Part shown: piece by piece, positions 9,074-18,217 of the stretch | Layout: each line of letters starts with the position of its first letter | How positions within the stretch are numbered: position 1 is the stretch's first letter | Assembly: GCF_029210495.1 (NCBI RefSeq) | Contig: NZ_JARGDK010000012.1 | Span: 1-64,000, forward strand | Reading direction: 5' to 3' | DNA: 64,000 nt | Origin: Pseudothioclava nitratireducens | GTDB lineage: Bacteria > Pseudomonadota > Alphaproteobacteria > Rhodobacterales > Rhodobacteraceae | Notes under the pieces: model-generated | What the model was told of the DNA's origin: nothing | The model's database searches: none | Seen by the model: only the letters and a program-made list of their open reading frames with translations | Translations under genes and position numbers: made by a program

Positions 9074-9229
9074 TTACGCGTCCTTTTTCTCGTCGCCATC
9101 GGCCTTGCGGGCGCGGGCCTGTTGCTTGCGCTTTTGCAAATTGGCTCGCAACGCCGCGCGCAGCCGCTCTTCGCGAGCGGTCTCCGAGGGCGATTTGGCC
9201 TTGCCAGTCTGGGTGGGTTTGTCACTCAT
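9074..9229 (-). CDS. small basic protein of unknown function upstream of murA
   Basis: A 51-codon reading frame (start [16 protein letters not shown], stop TAA at 9074) ending two bases before the murA start. It is rich in Lys, Arg, Glu and Ala and predicted to be one long charged helix (residues ~16-42). I do not recognise a domain. The fit between its stop and the murA ATG, and the lack of other coding frames here, argue that it is real and first in the murA operon. Confidence 0.6.
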   Translation of the reverse strand: MSDKPTQTGKAKSPSETAREERLRAALRANLQKRKQQARARKADGDEKKDA

Positions 9230-9285
9230 CGCCCCCTCTCTAGCGGCTCTGGGAAAATGTGTCGAGAGAGGGTGCAGATTTGTGC

Positions 9286-9313
9286 TTGCACGGGTCGGGA
9301 AATGCCGCTACAT
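9286..9313 (+). promoter_or_regulatory. predicted promoter of tRNA-Thr
   Basis: TTGCAC (9286-9291) and CTACAT (9308-9313) are 16 bases apart and end 32 bases before tRNA-Thr. CTTGC-type -35 boxes are typical of strong stable-RNA promoters in alphaproteobacteria. Confidence 0.45.
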
Positions 9314-9345
9314 CCCCGCCCACGGTCGAAACGGACCGAACCGGC

Positions 9346-9420
<75 letters not shown>

Positions 9421-9640
9421 CTCCAATCCCACGCAATCAAATATTTCCCAAGCATTCTCAGGCTGTCTTGGGATGTCGCGCGGGAGCCAACCGGCAACCA
9501 AAACGCGCAATTACAGGGCGGGCGGGGCTGGGCAACCGACCACGGCGGATGCCCGAAGGTCTTGCTTTGCGCGGTTGCGCGGGCTGACACCTTGCCGTTC
9601 CGATGTTGTGCCATGAGCCCTTGCCCCGCCGCCTGCCTGC

Positions 9641-10381
9641 TTACCAAGCCTGAACGGTTGGTCCGACGGTCAATTCGCTGACATTGGTATCCGCCGGTTG
9701 CTCGATGGCGAACGCCACGACATTGGCGATCCGGTCAGGGGTGATGCCGACTTGTTCATATAGCGCGGCCATGCCTGCGGCGGTGCCCGGCTCGCTGATT
9801 GTGTGCAGCAGTTCAGTGTTGATCGCCGCCGGGTAGATCGTCGCCGTGCGGATATTGGTGCCTTCCATCGCCGATTCCATGCGCAGAATCTCCATGAAAT
9901 CGCGCACGAAGAATTTCGTGCCGCCATAGACGGCCGCCGCAGGATAGGCCTTGAGACCTGCCACGGAGGAGGTCGCAATCACATGGCCGGACTTCTGCGC
10001 GACAAACGCGGGCAGCACAGCGGCGACGCCATTGAGAACACCCTTGATGTTGATATCGACCATTTCGTGCCAATCGTCGGTCTTAAGCGCCGAGAGGGGC
10101 GAACTGGGCATGATCCCGGCATTGAGGAAGATCACGTCGATCCGGCCATAGGTTTCGGTAGCCAGCTTGACGATCGCGTCGTTCTCGGCCTGTTTGGTGA
10201 CATCGAGCGTCTGCCAGATCGCCTCGCCGCCTGCGGCACGGATCTCCTCGGCCAGAGCCTTGAGCTTATCCTCGCGGCGCGCCCCAAGCACGACCTTCGC
10301 ACCTTTCGAGGCCAGCAGTCTGGCAGTGGCCGCGCCGATGCCCGATGAGGCGCCGGTGATGATGATAACCTTGTCTTTCAT
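9641..10381 (-). CDS. SDR family NAD(P)-dependent oxidoreductase
   Basis: 246 residues, classical short-chain dehydrogenase size. The cofactor loop is VIIITGASSGIGAATARLL, NAG appears in IFLNAGIMPSS, the catalytic Ser in ATSSVAG and the YxxxK pair in AVYGGTKFFVRDF. GARRED after strand 2 suggests NADPH. Closest general type is the YdfG-like alcohol/serine dehydrogenases; substrate unknown. AAAGGAG precedes the ATG at 10381. It is followed upstream by the cyclophilin-like and cupin genes, all divergent from a LysR regulator, suggesting a regulated small operon. Confidence 0.9.
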   Translation of the reverse strand: MKDKVIIITGASSGIGAATARLLASKGAKVVLGARREDKLKALAEEIRAAGGEAIWQTLDVTKQAENDAIVKLATETYGRIDVIFLNAGIMPSSPLSALKTDDWHEMVDINIKGVLNGVAAVLPAFVAQKSGHVIATSSVAGLKAYPAAAVYGGTKFFVRDFMEILRMESAMEGTNIRTATIYPAAINTELLHTISEPGTAAGMAALYEQVGITPDRIANVVAFAIEQPADTNVSELTVGPTVQAW

Positions 10382-10406
10382 GTCTTTACTCCTTTGAATG
10401 AGAGGC

Positions 10407-10757
10407 TCAGCCAAGCTGTGTCACGCTGAATGGATGGGTGCCGCGGACGCGCAGCGGAGCGATGGACCCTTCGACCCGTCCGAGCCGGATCAACCCACGC
10501 GCATAGCGATAAGGGGCGTAGAAGAACACGAGGTTGCCCCAGGGCGCATAGGTGCAGACATCACCCACCGCCGGGTCCGAATAGGCCTCGGCCCCGTCCT
10601 CGGTGAGCTTGCGCGGCAAATAGGCGATCTTCTCGTTTTGCGCGTAATCCTCGATCGTCAGGCTGAGCGGCAAGAGCGAGACCAGATCGCGCGCGGCGGG
10701 CGTATCCAGCAGGCTGACGATGAACTCCTGATCCGCAAAACTGCATTTGAGGCGCAT
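10407..10757 (-). CDS. cyclophilin-like fold protein
   Basis: About 116 residues with FIVSLLDTPAARDLVSLLPL, LTIEDYAQNEKIAYLPRKL and GNLVFFY, the hallmarks of the cyclophilin-like fold family (cyclophil_like2) of unclear activity. AAGGAG six bases before the ATG at 10757 supports this start. The same frame stays open to an ATG at 10868, which would add 37 residues resembling a Tat signal (ITRRGLICGALCAP... with ARA) and would overlap the cupin gene by 26 bases. So the protein is either cytoplasmic or exported; I favour the short form only slightly. Confidence 0.75.
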   Translation of the reverse strand: MRLKCSFADQEFIVSLLDTPAARDLVSLLPLSLTIEDYAQNEKIAYLPRKLTEDGAEAYSDPAVGDVCTYAPWGNLVFFYAPYRYARGLIRLGRVEGSIAPLRVRGTHPFSVTQLG

Positions 10758-10842
10758 GGGCGACTCCTTGGGATTGGCCCGAGCGGCGCGGACCGTCGGC
10801 GCGCAGAGTGCCCCGCAGATCAGGCCGCGCCGGGTGATTGCG

Positions 10843-11244
10843 CTAGGCTTGGGCGAGATATTCGGCATCGCTCACCAGCTCCATCCAGGTGACGGTCTCG
10901 CCGTCGATCGCTTCGTGAATGGCAATATGAGTCATCGCCACGCCGGGTGCAGCGCCGTGCCAATGCGGCTCATCCGCGGAAATCCAGATAACGTCGCCGG
11001 GGAAAATTTCTTCGATCGGGCCGCCTGCGCGTTGAACCCGACCACGACCGGACGTCACGATCAGAGTTTGTCCCGCCGGATGCGTGTGCCACGCGGTGCG
11101 TGCGCCCGGCTCGAAGGTGACAGCAGCGCCGACCACACGACCGGGGGGTTCGGCTCGCAACAAGGGGTCGATGCGCACATTGCCGGTGAACCAGTCGTCC
11201 GGCGCCTTGACCGAGGGCGTGCTGCCTGCGCGGGTAATTTTCAT
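10843..11244 (-). CDS. cupin domain protein
   Basis: 133 residues with a single cupin barrel: motif 1 FEPGARTAWHTHPAGQTLIV (two His and a Gln) and motif 2 PGDVIWISADEPHWHGA, giving metal ligands. It resembles the small cupins next to carboxymuconolactone decarboxylase or mandelonitrile lyase-like proteins; reaction unknown. First gene of the operon divergent from the LysR gene, with a 110-base shared intergenic region. Confidence 0.85.
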   Translation of the reverse strand: MKITRAGSTPSVKAPDDWFTGNVRIDPLLRAEPPGRVVGAAVTFEPGARTAWHTHPAGQTLIVTSGRGRVQRAGGPIEEIFPGDVIWISADEPHWHGAAPGVAMTHIAIHEAIDGETVTWMELVSDAEYLAQA

Positions 11245-11354
11245 GGTGGGCTCCGCTTTCCGGGTTGCATGGTTGTTATATGGCCGCGCAAGACCTATTG
11301 ATTAGAGATCGCGGGTCGCTTGCACTTATCGACAGAATTCATGAATGGGTCGCC

Positions 11355-12242
11355 ATGCCAAAGACCGATTTCAAGGACCTCATGTGGTTCCTGACCGTCG
11401 CCGATGAGGGCAATTTTACCCGCGCAGCGGCGAAACTGGGTGTCGTGCAATCGACCCTGAGCCACCGGATCAAGCGGCTTGAGACCCGGATGGGGATACG
11501 TCTGTTGTCCCGCACCACGCGCTCGGTCTCGACCACGGAGGCGGGGGAGCGGTTGCGCCGCACGCTCGCGCCGCGTGTCGCCGAGATCGAAGAGGAAATC
11601 GCCGCGCTTCTGGAACTGCGCGACAAGCCCGCAGGCACGGTGCGGATCACGCTTTCGCTACACGCGCTGACCCAACTGATCTGGCCAAAACTGCGGCCGG
11701 TGCTGCGCGACTATCCCGATATCCGTCTCGAACTGAACGTCGACAGCGGGTTTCGTGACATCGTCGAGGACGGGTTCGACGCGGGCATCCGTCTTGGCGA
11801 AAGCGTCGAGCATGACATGATCGCATTGCGGGTCGGAGCGGACTGGCGGCTGGTCGCGGTTGCGTCGCCCGGCTATCTGGCGACCCATGACCGCCCCACC
11901 CATCCCCAGGACCTTCTGGCGCACGACTGTATCAATCGGAGGCTGACCACGGCAGGCGGGCTCTACGCCTGGGAATTCGAGAAGGACGGCAAGGAGTTGC
12001 GGGTGCGCGTGGACGGTCGCCTGACACTGAACGACGAGGCGACGATCGTCGCGGCCGCCCTCGATGGGGTGGGCATCGCCTATGTCCCCGAGGACATGGT
12101 CGCGGCGCATCTGGAAAGCGGCGCGCTGGAGCTGCTATTGGACGACTGGTCGCCGCGCTTTGCCGGCTATCACATCTATTACCCGAGCCGCCATCAGAAC
12201 CTGCCTGCCTTCAAGGTCGTGGTCAGCGCCTTGCGGCATTGA
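11355..12242 (+). CDS. LysR family transcriptional regulator
   Basis: 295 residues. The N-terminal winged HTH is seen as LMWFLTVADEGNFTRAAAKL with STLSHRIKRLETRMGIRLL, followed by a LysR-type effector-binding domain (for example the segments ALTQLIWPKLRPVL, DGFDAGIRLGESVE and GVGIAYVPEDMV). The ATG at 11355 starts just before the HTH. Divergent orientation from the cupin/cyclophilin/SDR genes makes them the likely targets, with the binding site somewhere in 11245-11354; I could not pick out a clear T-N11-A box. Confidence 0.92.
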   Translation: MPKTDFKDLMWFLTVADEGNFTRAAAKLGVVQSTLSHRIKRLETRMGIRLLSRTTRSVSTTEAGERLRRTLAPRVAEIEEEIAALLELRDKPAGTVRITLSLHALTQLIWPKLRPVLRDYPDIRLELNVDSGFRDIVEDGFDAGIRLGESVEHDMIALRVGADWRLVAVASPGYLATHDRPTHPQDLLAHDCINRRLTTAGGLYAWEFEKDGKELRVRVDGRLTLNDEATIVAAALDGVGIAYVPEDMVAAHLESGALELLLDDWSPRFAGYHIYYPSRHQNLPAFKVVVSALRH

Positions 12243-12277
12243 GGCCCCACGCTCAGCCCTGCGGGCAAAGCCACCCC

Positions 12278-12889
12278 TCAGCCTGCGCGCGGCCGGTGGA
12301 ATGCGTTTCGCGCCTTCTCGGCCTTCGCACGGATCACACAGCCTTCGGCGTGATCGTTCAACAATCCCATGGCTTGCATGAAGGCATAAACCGTGGTCGG
12401 CCCGACGAATTTCCAGCCCCTCTTGCGCAACTCTTTCGCGAGTCTTTCGGAGGTGGGCGAGACAGAGCGGCTTTGCGGGGCGATATCCTCCTCTTCCGGC
12501 TCGAACCGCCAGAGAAACGCCGCCAACGATCCCTCCGCCTCGACAAGCTCGCAAGCGCGACGGGCGTTATTGATGACCGCCTCGATCTTGCCGCGGTGCC
12601 GGACGATACCCGGATCTGCCAGCAACCGCTCGACATCAGCGCTATCAAACAGGGCGACTTTGCGGAAATCGAACCCCTCGAAAGCCTCGCGGAAATTTTC
12701 GCGCTTGGCGAGGATCGTGCGCCAACTCAGCCCCGACTGAAAGCTCTCAAGGCATATCTTCTCGAAGAGCCGGATGTCGTCCGCAACCGGGAAACCCCAT
12801 TCGGTATCGTGATAGGCAAAGAACTCCGGCGCGGCGGAACACCACCGGCAACGTGGTTGGCCATCGGGTCCGGGAACGGTGCCGGTCAT
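12278..12889 (-). CDS. tag: DNA-3-methyladenine glycosylase I
   Basis: 203 residues. It removes 3-methyladenine from alkylated DNA. Family signs are RCRWCSAAPEFFAYHDTEWG (zinc cysteine and the YHDxEWG motif), FQSGLSWRTILAKRENFREA, and GWKFVGPTTVYAFMQAMGLL near the C-terminus; the late zinc ligands are present in NDHAEGCV. The start overlaps the YciI gene stop by four bases. Confidence 0.95.
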   Translation of the reverse strand: MTGTVPGPDGQPRCRWCSAAPEFFAYHDTEWGFPVADDIRLFEKICLESFQSGLSWRTILAKRENFREAFEGFDFRKVALFDSADVERLLADPGIVRHRGKIEAVINNARRACELVEAEGSLAAFLWRFEPEEEDIAPQSRSVSPTSERLAKELRKRGWKFVGPTTVYAFMQAMGLLNDHAEGCVIRAKAEKARNAFHRPRAG

Positions 12890-13179
12890 GCCGACACCTT
12901 GAGAAAATCGAGCGCGGGCGCGGTCTTTTTCGGATCGATCTCATGGGTTTCGGCCACCACGACACCCTGCACGACGAACGGATCAGTGGCGATGCGGGCA
13001 TCGTGCTCTGCGCGACTTTCGCCGCGCGCAAGGATCGCGCCACCGGCTGCGGGCATCAGCGTGCCGGCGCAAAGGAATGCGCCATCGTCAAAGCCCTGCG
13101 CAAGCCAGTCGTTATGGGCCGCCAGATAGTCCGGCGCCGCCGCCCGGTTCCCGGCAAATTTCAGGAAAGTGACGAACAT
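12886..13179 (-). CDS. YciI-like protein (YCII-related domain)
   Basis: 97 residues with the ferredoxin-like YCII fold: an opening strand MFVTFLKF, AAHNDWLAQGFDDGAFLCAG, and a DPFV segment with the His/Asp pair usual in this family (AAHNDW, ATDPFV). Members are putative small-molecule enzymes of unknown role. Gene end overlaps tag by four bases, so they are probably co-expressed. The 204 bases upstream hold no gene I can see. Confidence 0.84.
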   Translation of the reverse strand: MFVTFLKFAGNRAAAPDYLAAHNDWLAQGFDDGAFLCAGTLMPAAGGAILARGESRAEHDARIATDPFVVQGVVVAETHEIDPKKTAPALDFLKVSA

Positions 13180-13383
13180 GAGCGCTCCTTATTGGCGGCG
13201 AGCAGATGGCACTGTGTTGCCAAGAGAATAGGACAATCGACCTGGACACGTCACGGAAGAATATCCCCGACCGCCTTGTTCGATCCGCATGCGCTCGACA
13301 CGAGGACATCGCCGGGTCCGGCGCACATGCAGAACGGGTTCAGACCCTCCTCCCTGCTGTTGGCAAGATGAGATATGCCCGCC

Positions 13384-14508
13384 TTACATGCCCCAGGGCA
13401 TTGGTGCGACGGGGGCGCAGCGGCTCTGAATATCGACCAGCGCGCCCTGCCCTGCGGGCGCGTTGACAGCCAGCACCACCTCGTTGAGATGCACGGCCAT
13501 CGCGCGGCTCATCCGCGGATCGCGCCGCTCGGCAATCGCCTCGAGCATCTCGACGGGTCCGAGCGCGTAATTCATCACCGAGCCGTTCTTCGCCTTGAGC
13601 TTGGGGTGACTTGCCCCGGTCGGGCGCAGGCGGCGGCCAAAGGGCAGCTCGATCAGGTTGCCATGGACCAGCATCCGCTTGCGCAGCCGCACCGCCGATG
13701 ACGGGTTCCAAACATCGCCCACCTCAAGCACCCCGTCATCGCCGATGATGCGGATCGAATGATCACGCGGTGCGAGGATCGAGCAGGTGAGCCGCATTAC
13801 CGGCCCGGCCTCGAAATAGACCGTCGCCGAGGCATAATCAGGCGTCTGCCCCGCGACACCCTTCTTTTCGGGCAAGAGGCACGCGCCCGCCGACACCACC
13901 CGCGTCACCGAGCCGAAGCAGGCGATGAACCAAGACAGGTGATAGCCCGCGTGTTCCAGCGTGCAGCCCACCTCGAATTCGTTGCGATAGGGCCAGGGCG
14001 CGCCGCTCTCGCTGCGCCAGCTTTCGAGCGGCGCTTGGGTCAGGAACCCGTCATCGAGTTCGGCGTAGATCAGGCGCGGCGCGCCGATCCGGCCCTCCCG
14101 AAGGGAGCGCGCCATGATCTGTGCGGATTCGCCCAAGAAACTGCACGGCGCCGAGGCCAGATGCACGCCCTGCGCCGCGGCAAGGTCATCGAGTTCCCGC
14201 GCCTCCTCAAGGCTGAGCGCGAGGGGTTTTTCGGAATAGGTATGGCAGCCCGCGCCGAGACTCGCGCGGTTCACGCTCAGATGCGCCGCCGGATTCGTGA
14301 GGTTGAGCACGATGCCATCGCGCGGGTGCGCCGCCAGCGCCGCCTCCAGACTATCGCGGCGCGGCACATCCCAATAGCGGCAAAAGGCTGCCGCCCGCTC
14401 GGGGTCGCTGTCGTAAGCACCCGCCACAGCGACGCCCGGATAGCACCGCAGCGCGCGCATGTAGAAATCGGCCACATAACCGCATCCAATCACCGTGACG
14501 GCGCTCAT
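13384..14508 (-). CDS. Gfo/Idh/MocA family oxidoreductase
   Basis: 374 residues. The N-terminal Rossmann fold opens with VTVIGCGYVADFYMRAL, and the family's EKP motif occurs in CHTYSEKPLALS, which binds the nicotinamide. A C-terminal alpha/beta domain follows. Such enzymes oxidise or isomerise sugars, inositols or related polyols; substrate unknown, no sugar genes adjacent. It stands alone, with ~200-base gaps on each side in which I see no gene or clear signal. Confidence 0.87.
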   Translation of the reverse strand: MSAVTVIGCGYVADFYMRALRCYPGVAVAGAYDSDPERAAAFCRYWDVPRRDSLEAALAAHPRDGIVLNLTNPAAHLSVNRASLGAGCHTYSEKPLALSLEEARELDDLAAAQGVHLASAPCSFLGESAQIMARSLREGRIGAPRLIYAELDDGFLTQAPLESWRSESGAPWPYRNEFEVGCTLEHAGYHLSWFIACFGSVTRVVSAGACLLPEKKGVAGQTPDYASATVYFEAGPVMRLTCSILAPRDHSIRIIGDDGVLEVGDVWNPSSAVRLRKRMLVHGNLIELPFGRRLRPTGASHPKLKAKNGSVMNYALGPVEMLEAIAERRDPRMSRAMAVHLNEVVLAVNAPAGQGALVDIQSRCAPVAPMPWGM

Positions 14509-14732
14509 CTGCGTGCCCCAGACTGTCCCTTATCGCCGCGCAGCGGATTCGCGCGGCTGGGAACAGCCTAACCGCTCACAGCACGAAGACCTGCGCGCGG
14601 CACCGAAAAACCTGTGAAATCGGCAAGAATCCCCGCCAGCGCGCCGCGCAGTGATGAGAAATCGGGCAGATCGGACGCTCTGACGCGCGCGACACGCCCG
14701 CATCAATGCACGCGCGGTGTCGATTCGCGGCC

Positions 14733-15803
14733 TTAGCCGAGCGCCACGAGATGATTGTCCCAGGACAGCTCTGCCCGGGTCAGCGGGGTCAACCGCCCGT
14801 CCGCAACGCGCGCGACAAGCCCCTGCCCATCGGTCGCAAGAAAGCCACCCTCGGCACAGGGGCCAAGCCCGCAGATATCGGCGCGCGCTACGGACCAAAG
14901 GGGCTGACCCTCGGCCGAGAAGGCCTGCACACGGCCGCCGCGCGGGCTGGTAATGGCAACTTGCTGACCGCCGGGCGCGAAGGCGACAGAGCCGGCATAG
15001 CCCTCCATTGCGAACATTTCCTCGGGGGCCGGATCGCAGAGGATCGGCGTTGCGCCACGCCGATGCAGCCCCAAGAGCGGCACCGGCTCCATCAGGTCGC
15101 CCTGCCACTGCATCGCAAAGGCCACAAGCCCATCGCCGCGCAGCGCCAAATGGCGGATCGAGTTCTGCCAAAGATCGGGCAGCTCGACCGTTTCCAGCAC
15201 CTCTCCCTCGGGCGAGAGATAGCTCAGGTTTGGGCGCATCGTATCGAGGTTGAGGGGCGTGCGATCCTCGGGGTCGGTCTGGATGCCGCCATTTGCGACA
15301 ACCAGATCCTCCGAGCCGGGCAGGCGGCGAATCTCATGGGGGCCAATCCCGTTCGACGAAAACTCGCCAATCCGGCGATAGCCCTGCGCCGCATCCCACA
15401 GCCCGATCATCCCCGCCGACCCTTCGGCGACGACTTCGGAGGTATAGAGCACCGCACCATCGCCCGAATAGGCGCCATGGCCGTTGAACTGGCGTCCCTC
15501 GGGCGGGGTCAGCCGCGCCATGGTCGCGCCGCTCGCACAGTCGATCACCAGCGCGAAGGTGCCCGGACGGCGCGCGAAGGCGACGGCCTCGGGGCGCGTG
15601 GGATGAGCGGTGGCGGCATGGCCGCGCGACGGCATCGGCTGCGAGAACAGCACCGCGCCAGAGGCCGCGATCCCATAGAGCGCGTGGGTCCCCTCGGGGG
15701 TGCGGGCGGCGGCCAGATAGGCGGGCGCGCCCAGATCGGCCCAGCTCAGGCGAGGCACCGTCGTGGCCGCAGCCAGCGAGGCGAGAAACGCGCGGCGATC
15801 CAT
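14733..15803 (-). CDS. DUF1513 family protein, Tat-exported beta-propeller
   Basis: 356 residues. A Tat-like signal (MDRRAFLASLAAATTVPRLS) precedes a domain of repeated beta strands ending in GxLY/VxAF-type turns, matching DUF1513. GPHEIRRLPG and YSGDGAVLYTSE are characteristic. Function is unknown, but members sit almost always at the end of imelysin/di-heme operons as here, three bases after the second imelysin gene, implying a periplasmic partner role in that system. Confidence 0.85.
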   Translation of the reverse strand: MDRRAFLASLAAATTVPRLSWADLGAPAYLAAARTPEGTHALYGIAASGAVLFSQPMPSRGHAATAHPTRPEAVAFARRPGTFALVIDCASGATMARLTPPEGRQFNGHGAYSGDGAVLYTSEVVAEGSAGMIGLWDAAQGYRRIGEFSSNGIGPHEIRRLPGSEDLVVANGGIQTDPEDRTPLNLDTMRPNLSYLSPEGEVLETVELPDLWQNSIRHLALRGDGLVAFAMQWQGDLMEPVPLLGLHRRGATPILCDPAPEEMFAMEGYAGSVAFAPGGQQVAITSPRGGRVQAFSAEGQPLWSVARADICGLGPCAEGGFLATDGQGLVARVADGRLTPLTRAELSWDNHLVALG

Positions 15804-15806
15804 GGC

Positions 15807-16811
15807 TCAGTCTCCGTCAGCAGCGTTGAACCCGGCAGTGACACCCAGAACCGCGCCGATCTCGGCCAGCGCGGCATCATGGGCGAGCCGGATATTCTGC
15901 TGCAAAATCTCGACCTTGAGGCGCGAGCCGGGCTCGGAAACCCCTGCGAAAACCGGATCGTTCAGCGCCTCGGCGCTGGCGATGGCCCGCGCGAAAGCGG
16001 CCTCGGTATTGGGGATGTCGCCCATGCCCTGCGCCAGCGCGCGGGCATAGTCGCGCAACGCGAGAAGCGACAGCGTCACGTTCTGGAGCGAACGTCCGGA
16101 GTTCAGCGCCTCGGCGCGTTCGGGGCGCGGCTTGTCGAAACTCCCCAAGGGGCGGCCAAGGCGTTGATCCGCGTTGAATTCGAGCCCCGAGATCAGTTGC
16201 GTGAAAAGCGCCTGTCGCGCTTCGGCCACGGTCAGGAATTGGGTGTTGCCCTCGGCCCCGGCGTTCAGCAGCAGATCGGCATAGCCCCCCGTCCAGCCCG
16301 CCTCGACCGACTGCGCCATTTCGGCCAGATCGGCGCTGAGCGCGCGGCGCAGGTCGCAGGCATAGGCGCCCTCGGTGAAGGTCGGCTCGTAGATCAGCCG
16401 CTCGAGGCCAAAGAGCCCGCGCGCCGCGACCGAGATTTGCGCCATGCCGGCGGGATCGAGCAGGTCCGGGTCGGCTTTGGTCAGCATGCCCTCAAGCTGT
16501 CGCGCGCCAATCGCCTTGGGGTCGGGCCAGAAGGCGATGGCCAAAGCGCGCCCCTTCTCTTCGACCGGGCCAAAACGCAGATGCGCCACCTCGAGCCATG
16601 CGTCGAAGGTGGCGTTCCACGGGGCCTTGAGCGCTTCGGGGGTGCAATCGGCCTCTGCCGCCTGCGCGAGTGCGCCGGTCGCCCGCGTGAACCCCGCATA
16701 GCCGGGCAGGATATCCTTGGAAATCGCTTCGGGCACATCGGCGCGGGCGGGTTCAAGCGCCGGGGCCGCGCAAAGCGTGGCGGTCAGAAGGGACAGGATC
16801 GTTTGGCGCAT
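15807..16811 (-). CDS. imelysin family protein (second, shorter copy)
   Basis: 334 residues with a Sec signal (MRQTILSLLTATLCAAPALE). The mature part is helical and has imelysin features such as WNATFDAWLEVAHLRFGP and the GLERLIYEP segment in place of the GxHxxE motif seen in the first copy, so the metal site may be altered. Its start shares one base with the di-heme gene stop. Probably periplasmic, iron-linked by context. Confidence 0.82.
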   Translation of the reverse strand: MRQTILSLLTATLCAAPALEPARADVPEAISKDILPGYAGFTRATGALAQAAEADCTPEALKAPWNATFDAWLEVAHLRFGPVEEKGRALAIAFWPDPKAIGARQLEGMLTKADPDLLDPAGMAQISVAARGLFGLERLIYEPTFTEGAYACDLRRALSADLAEMAQSVEAGWTGGYADLLLNAGAEGNTQFLTVAEARQALFTQLISGLEFNADQRLGRPLGSFDKPRPERAEALNSGRSLQNVTLSLLALRDYARALAQGMGDIPNTEAAFARAIASAEALNDPVFAGVSEPGSRLKVEILQQNIRLAHDAALAEIGAVLGVTAGFNAADGD

Positions 16812-18181
16812 CAGAGGCTCTCCAGAAAGCGGATCAGTGCGGCGCGGTCGGCCTTGGGTAACGCGGTGACCCTATCACGGGCCGCCCGCGCTTCGCCACC
16901 GTGCCAAAGCACCGCATCCAGAAGCGTCTCGGCACGCCCGTCATGCAGGTAGCTTTCGCGCCCTGTCGCGGCCCGTGTCAGGCCAATGCCCCAAAGCGGC
17001 GGCGTGCGCCACTCGCCCGGCGCGGCATCGACGCCCGGACGCGCATCCGCCAGACCCGGCCCCATGTCATGGAGCAGAAAATCCGAATAGGGCCAGATGG
17101 TTTGCCCAGCCAGATCGGGGCGTGCGGCCTCGGCGCCGGTCTCGAAGCCCGGGCGGTGACAGGCCGCGCAGCCGATCTCATGAAAGACCTGTTCGCCGCG
17201 CAAGACCTCTGCGGCGGTCGGGTCGCGCCGCGCGGGCACCGACCGGCTGGAGAGATACAGCGCGACCAGATCGAGCGCCGCGCCCGAAACCTCGCGCCCA
17301 TCGCGCAGGCCCGCATCCTCGCCATGCGGCATTGCGCGGCACGCCTCGGTCGGGCAATCGCCCGCAGGGTCCGGGTAAAGCGGCGTCGAGAGGCCCAAAT
17401 CGTGGGAAAAGGCCTGTGCTGACTGATCCGCGATCGTCGCCATCTCGGCCTTCCAGCCAAAGCGGCCCAGCGCCTCTTGCCCAAGCGCACGGGACGAGAC
17501 ATTGGCCGCGCGGCCCGAGATGCCATCGCCGTCGCGGTCCTCCGGGTCCGCACCTGATCGAATGGCGGCCTCGGGGATCGCTTCGATCAGACCAAGGCCC
17601 ACGAGCGGCGGTGCCACCCGCAGCGCAAGCGTCACGGGGTCACTTGGAGCGGGGGTGATCTCCGCGACGGGGCGGCGGAGCGCGACCTCGGTTCCGTCCT
17701 CAAGCCGCACCGAAACCCGCTCAAAACGCAGCGCCATGTGGCCTTCGGGGCGAAGCCCGGTCGCTGCACGGTCCTGCACCTGACTGCCCAGAACGGGGTG
17801 CGGGATTGGCGCGTCCGCACCCGGCTGTGAGAGTTTCAGCACCGCACCAAAGCCCTGCCCGCCCTCGGGAAGATGCCCGCGCCCGTTACCGGGATGGCAA
17901 TTGACGCAAGCGCGCGCGTTGAACAATGGCCCAAGACCATCCGAGGCCCGCGTCGCGGTCGGCGCGGGTACCCAGAGTTTCTCGAACAGCGCGCGCCCGA
18001 GCTCCGCGTCGAGCCCCAGCATCAGATCGAGCCCCGGCGCGGTGGCTTGCAGCGCCTCGGGACCCGCAGAGCCTGTGGCCGCCCCACCCGGATGCAGCTC
18101 ATCCGCCGCACCCGCCGACGCGGCGAGGAGGCAGACAAGAAGGCAGCGGGTCATGAGAAGAAGGCGGGGCATAGCGGGCAT
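16811..18181 (-). CDS. di-heme oxidoreductase family c-type cytochrome (DUF1111-like)
   Basis: 456 residues with a Sec signal (RCLLVCLLAASAGAAD) and two CXXCH heme-c sites, ACVNCHPGNGRG around residue 95 and IGCAACHRPGF around residue 340. The second half with IWPYSDFLLHDMGPGLAD is typical of di-heme thiol oxidoreductase-like proteins. A periplasmic electron-transfer role is likely. It lies 36 bases after the imelysin gene and touches the second imelysin gene. Confidence 0.9.
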   Translation of the reverse strand: MPAMPRLLLMTRCLLVCLLAASAGAADELHPGGAATGSAGPEALQATAPGLDLMLGLDAELGRALFEKLWVPAPTATRASDGLGPLFNARACVNCHPGNGRGHLPEGGQGFGAVLKLSQPGADAPIPHPVLGSQVQDRAATGLRPEGHMALRFERVSVRLEDGTEVALRRPVAEITPAPSDPVTLALRVAPPLVGLGLIEAIPEAAIRSGADPEDRDGDGISGRAANVSSRALGQEALGRFGWKAEMATIADQSAQAFSHDLGLSTPLYPDPAGDCPTEACRAMPHGEDAGLRDGREVSGAALDLVALYLSSRSVPARRDPTAAEVLRGEQVFHEIGCAACHRPGFETGAEAARPDLAGQTIWPYSDFLLHDMGPGLADARPGVDAAPGEWRTPPLWGIGLTRAATGRESYLHDGRAETLLDAVLWHGGEARAARDRVTALPKADRAALIRFLESL

Positions 18182-18217
18182 CGGCTGGCCGGGCGACCCA
18201 AGGGCCGCCCGTTTGGA

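Noticed and set aside
9448-9473. Inverted repeat after tRNA-Thr as an integration scar
   Set aside because: Only six bases per arm, no copy of the tRNA end and no mobile gene nearby.
13180-13383. Hidden small gene between YciI and the Gfo/Idh gene
   Set aside because: No frame has a start with a ribosome site and plausible composition.
14706-16952. Plus-strand 748-codon open frame over DUF1513/imelysin
   Set aside because: Arg/Gly-rich shadow of two recognised minus-strand genes.
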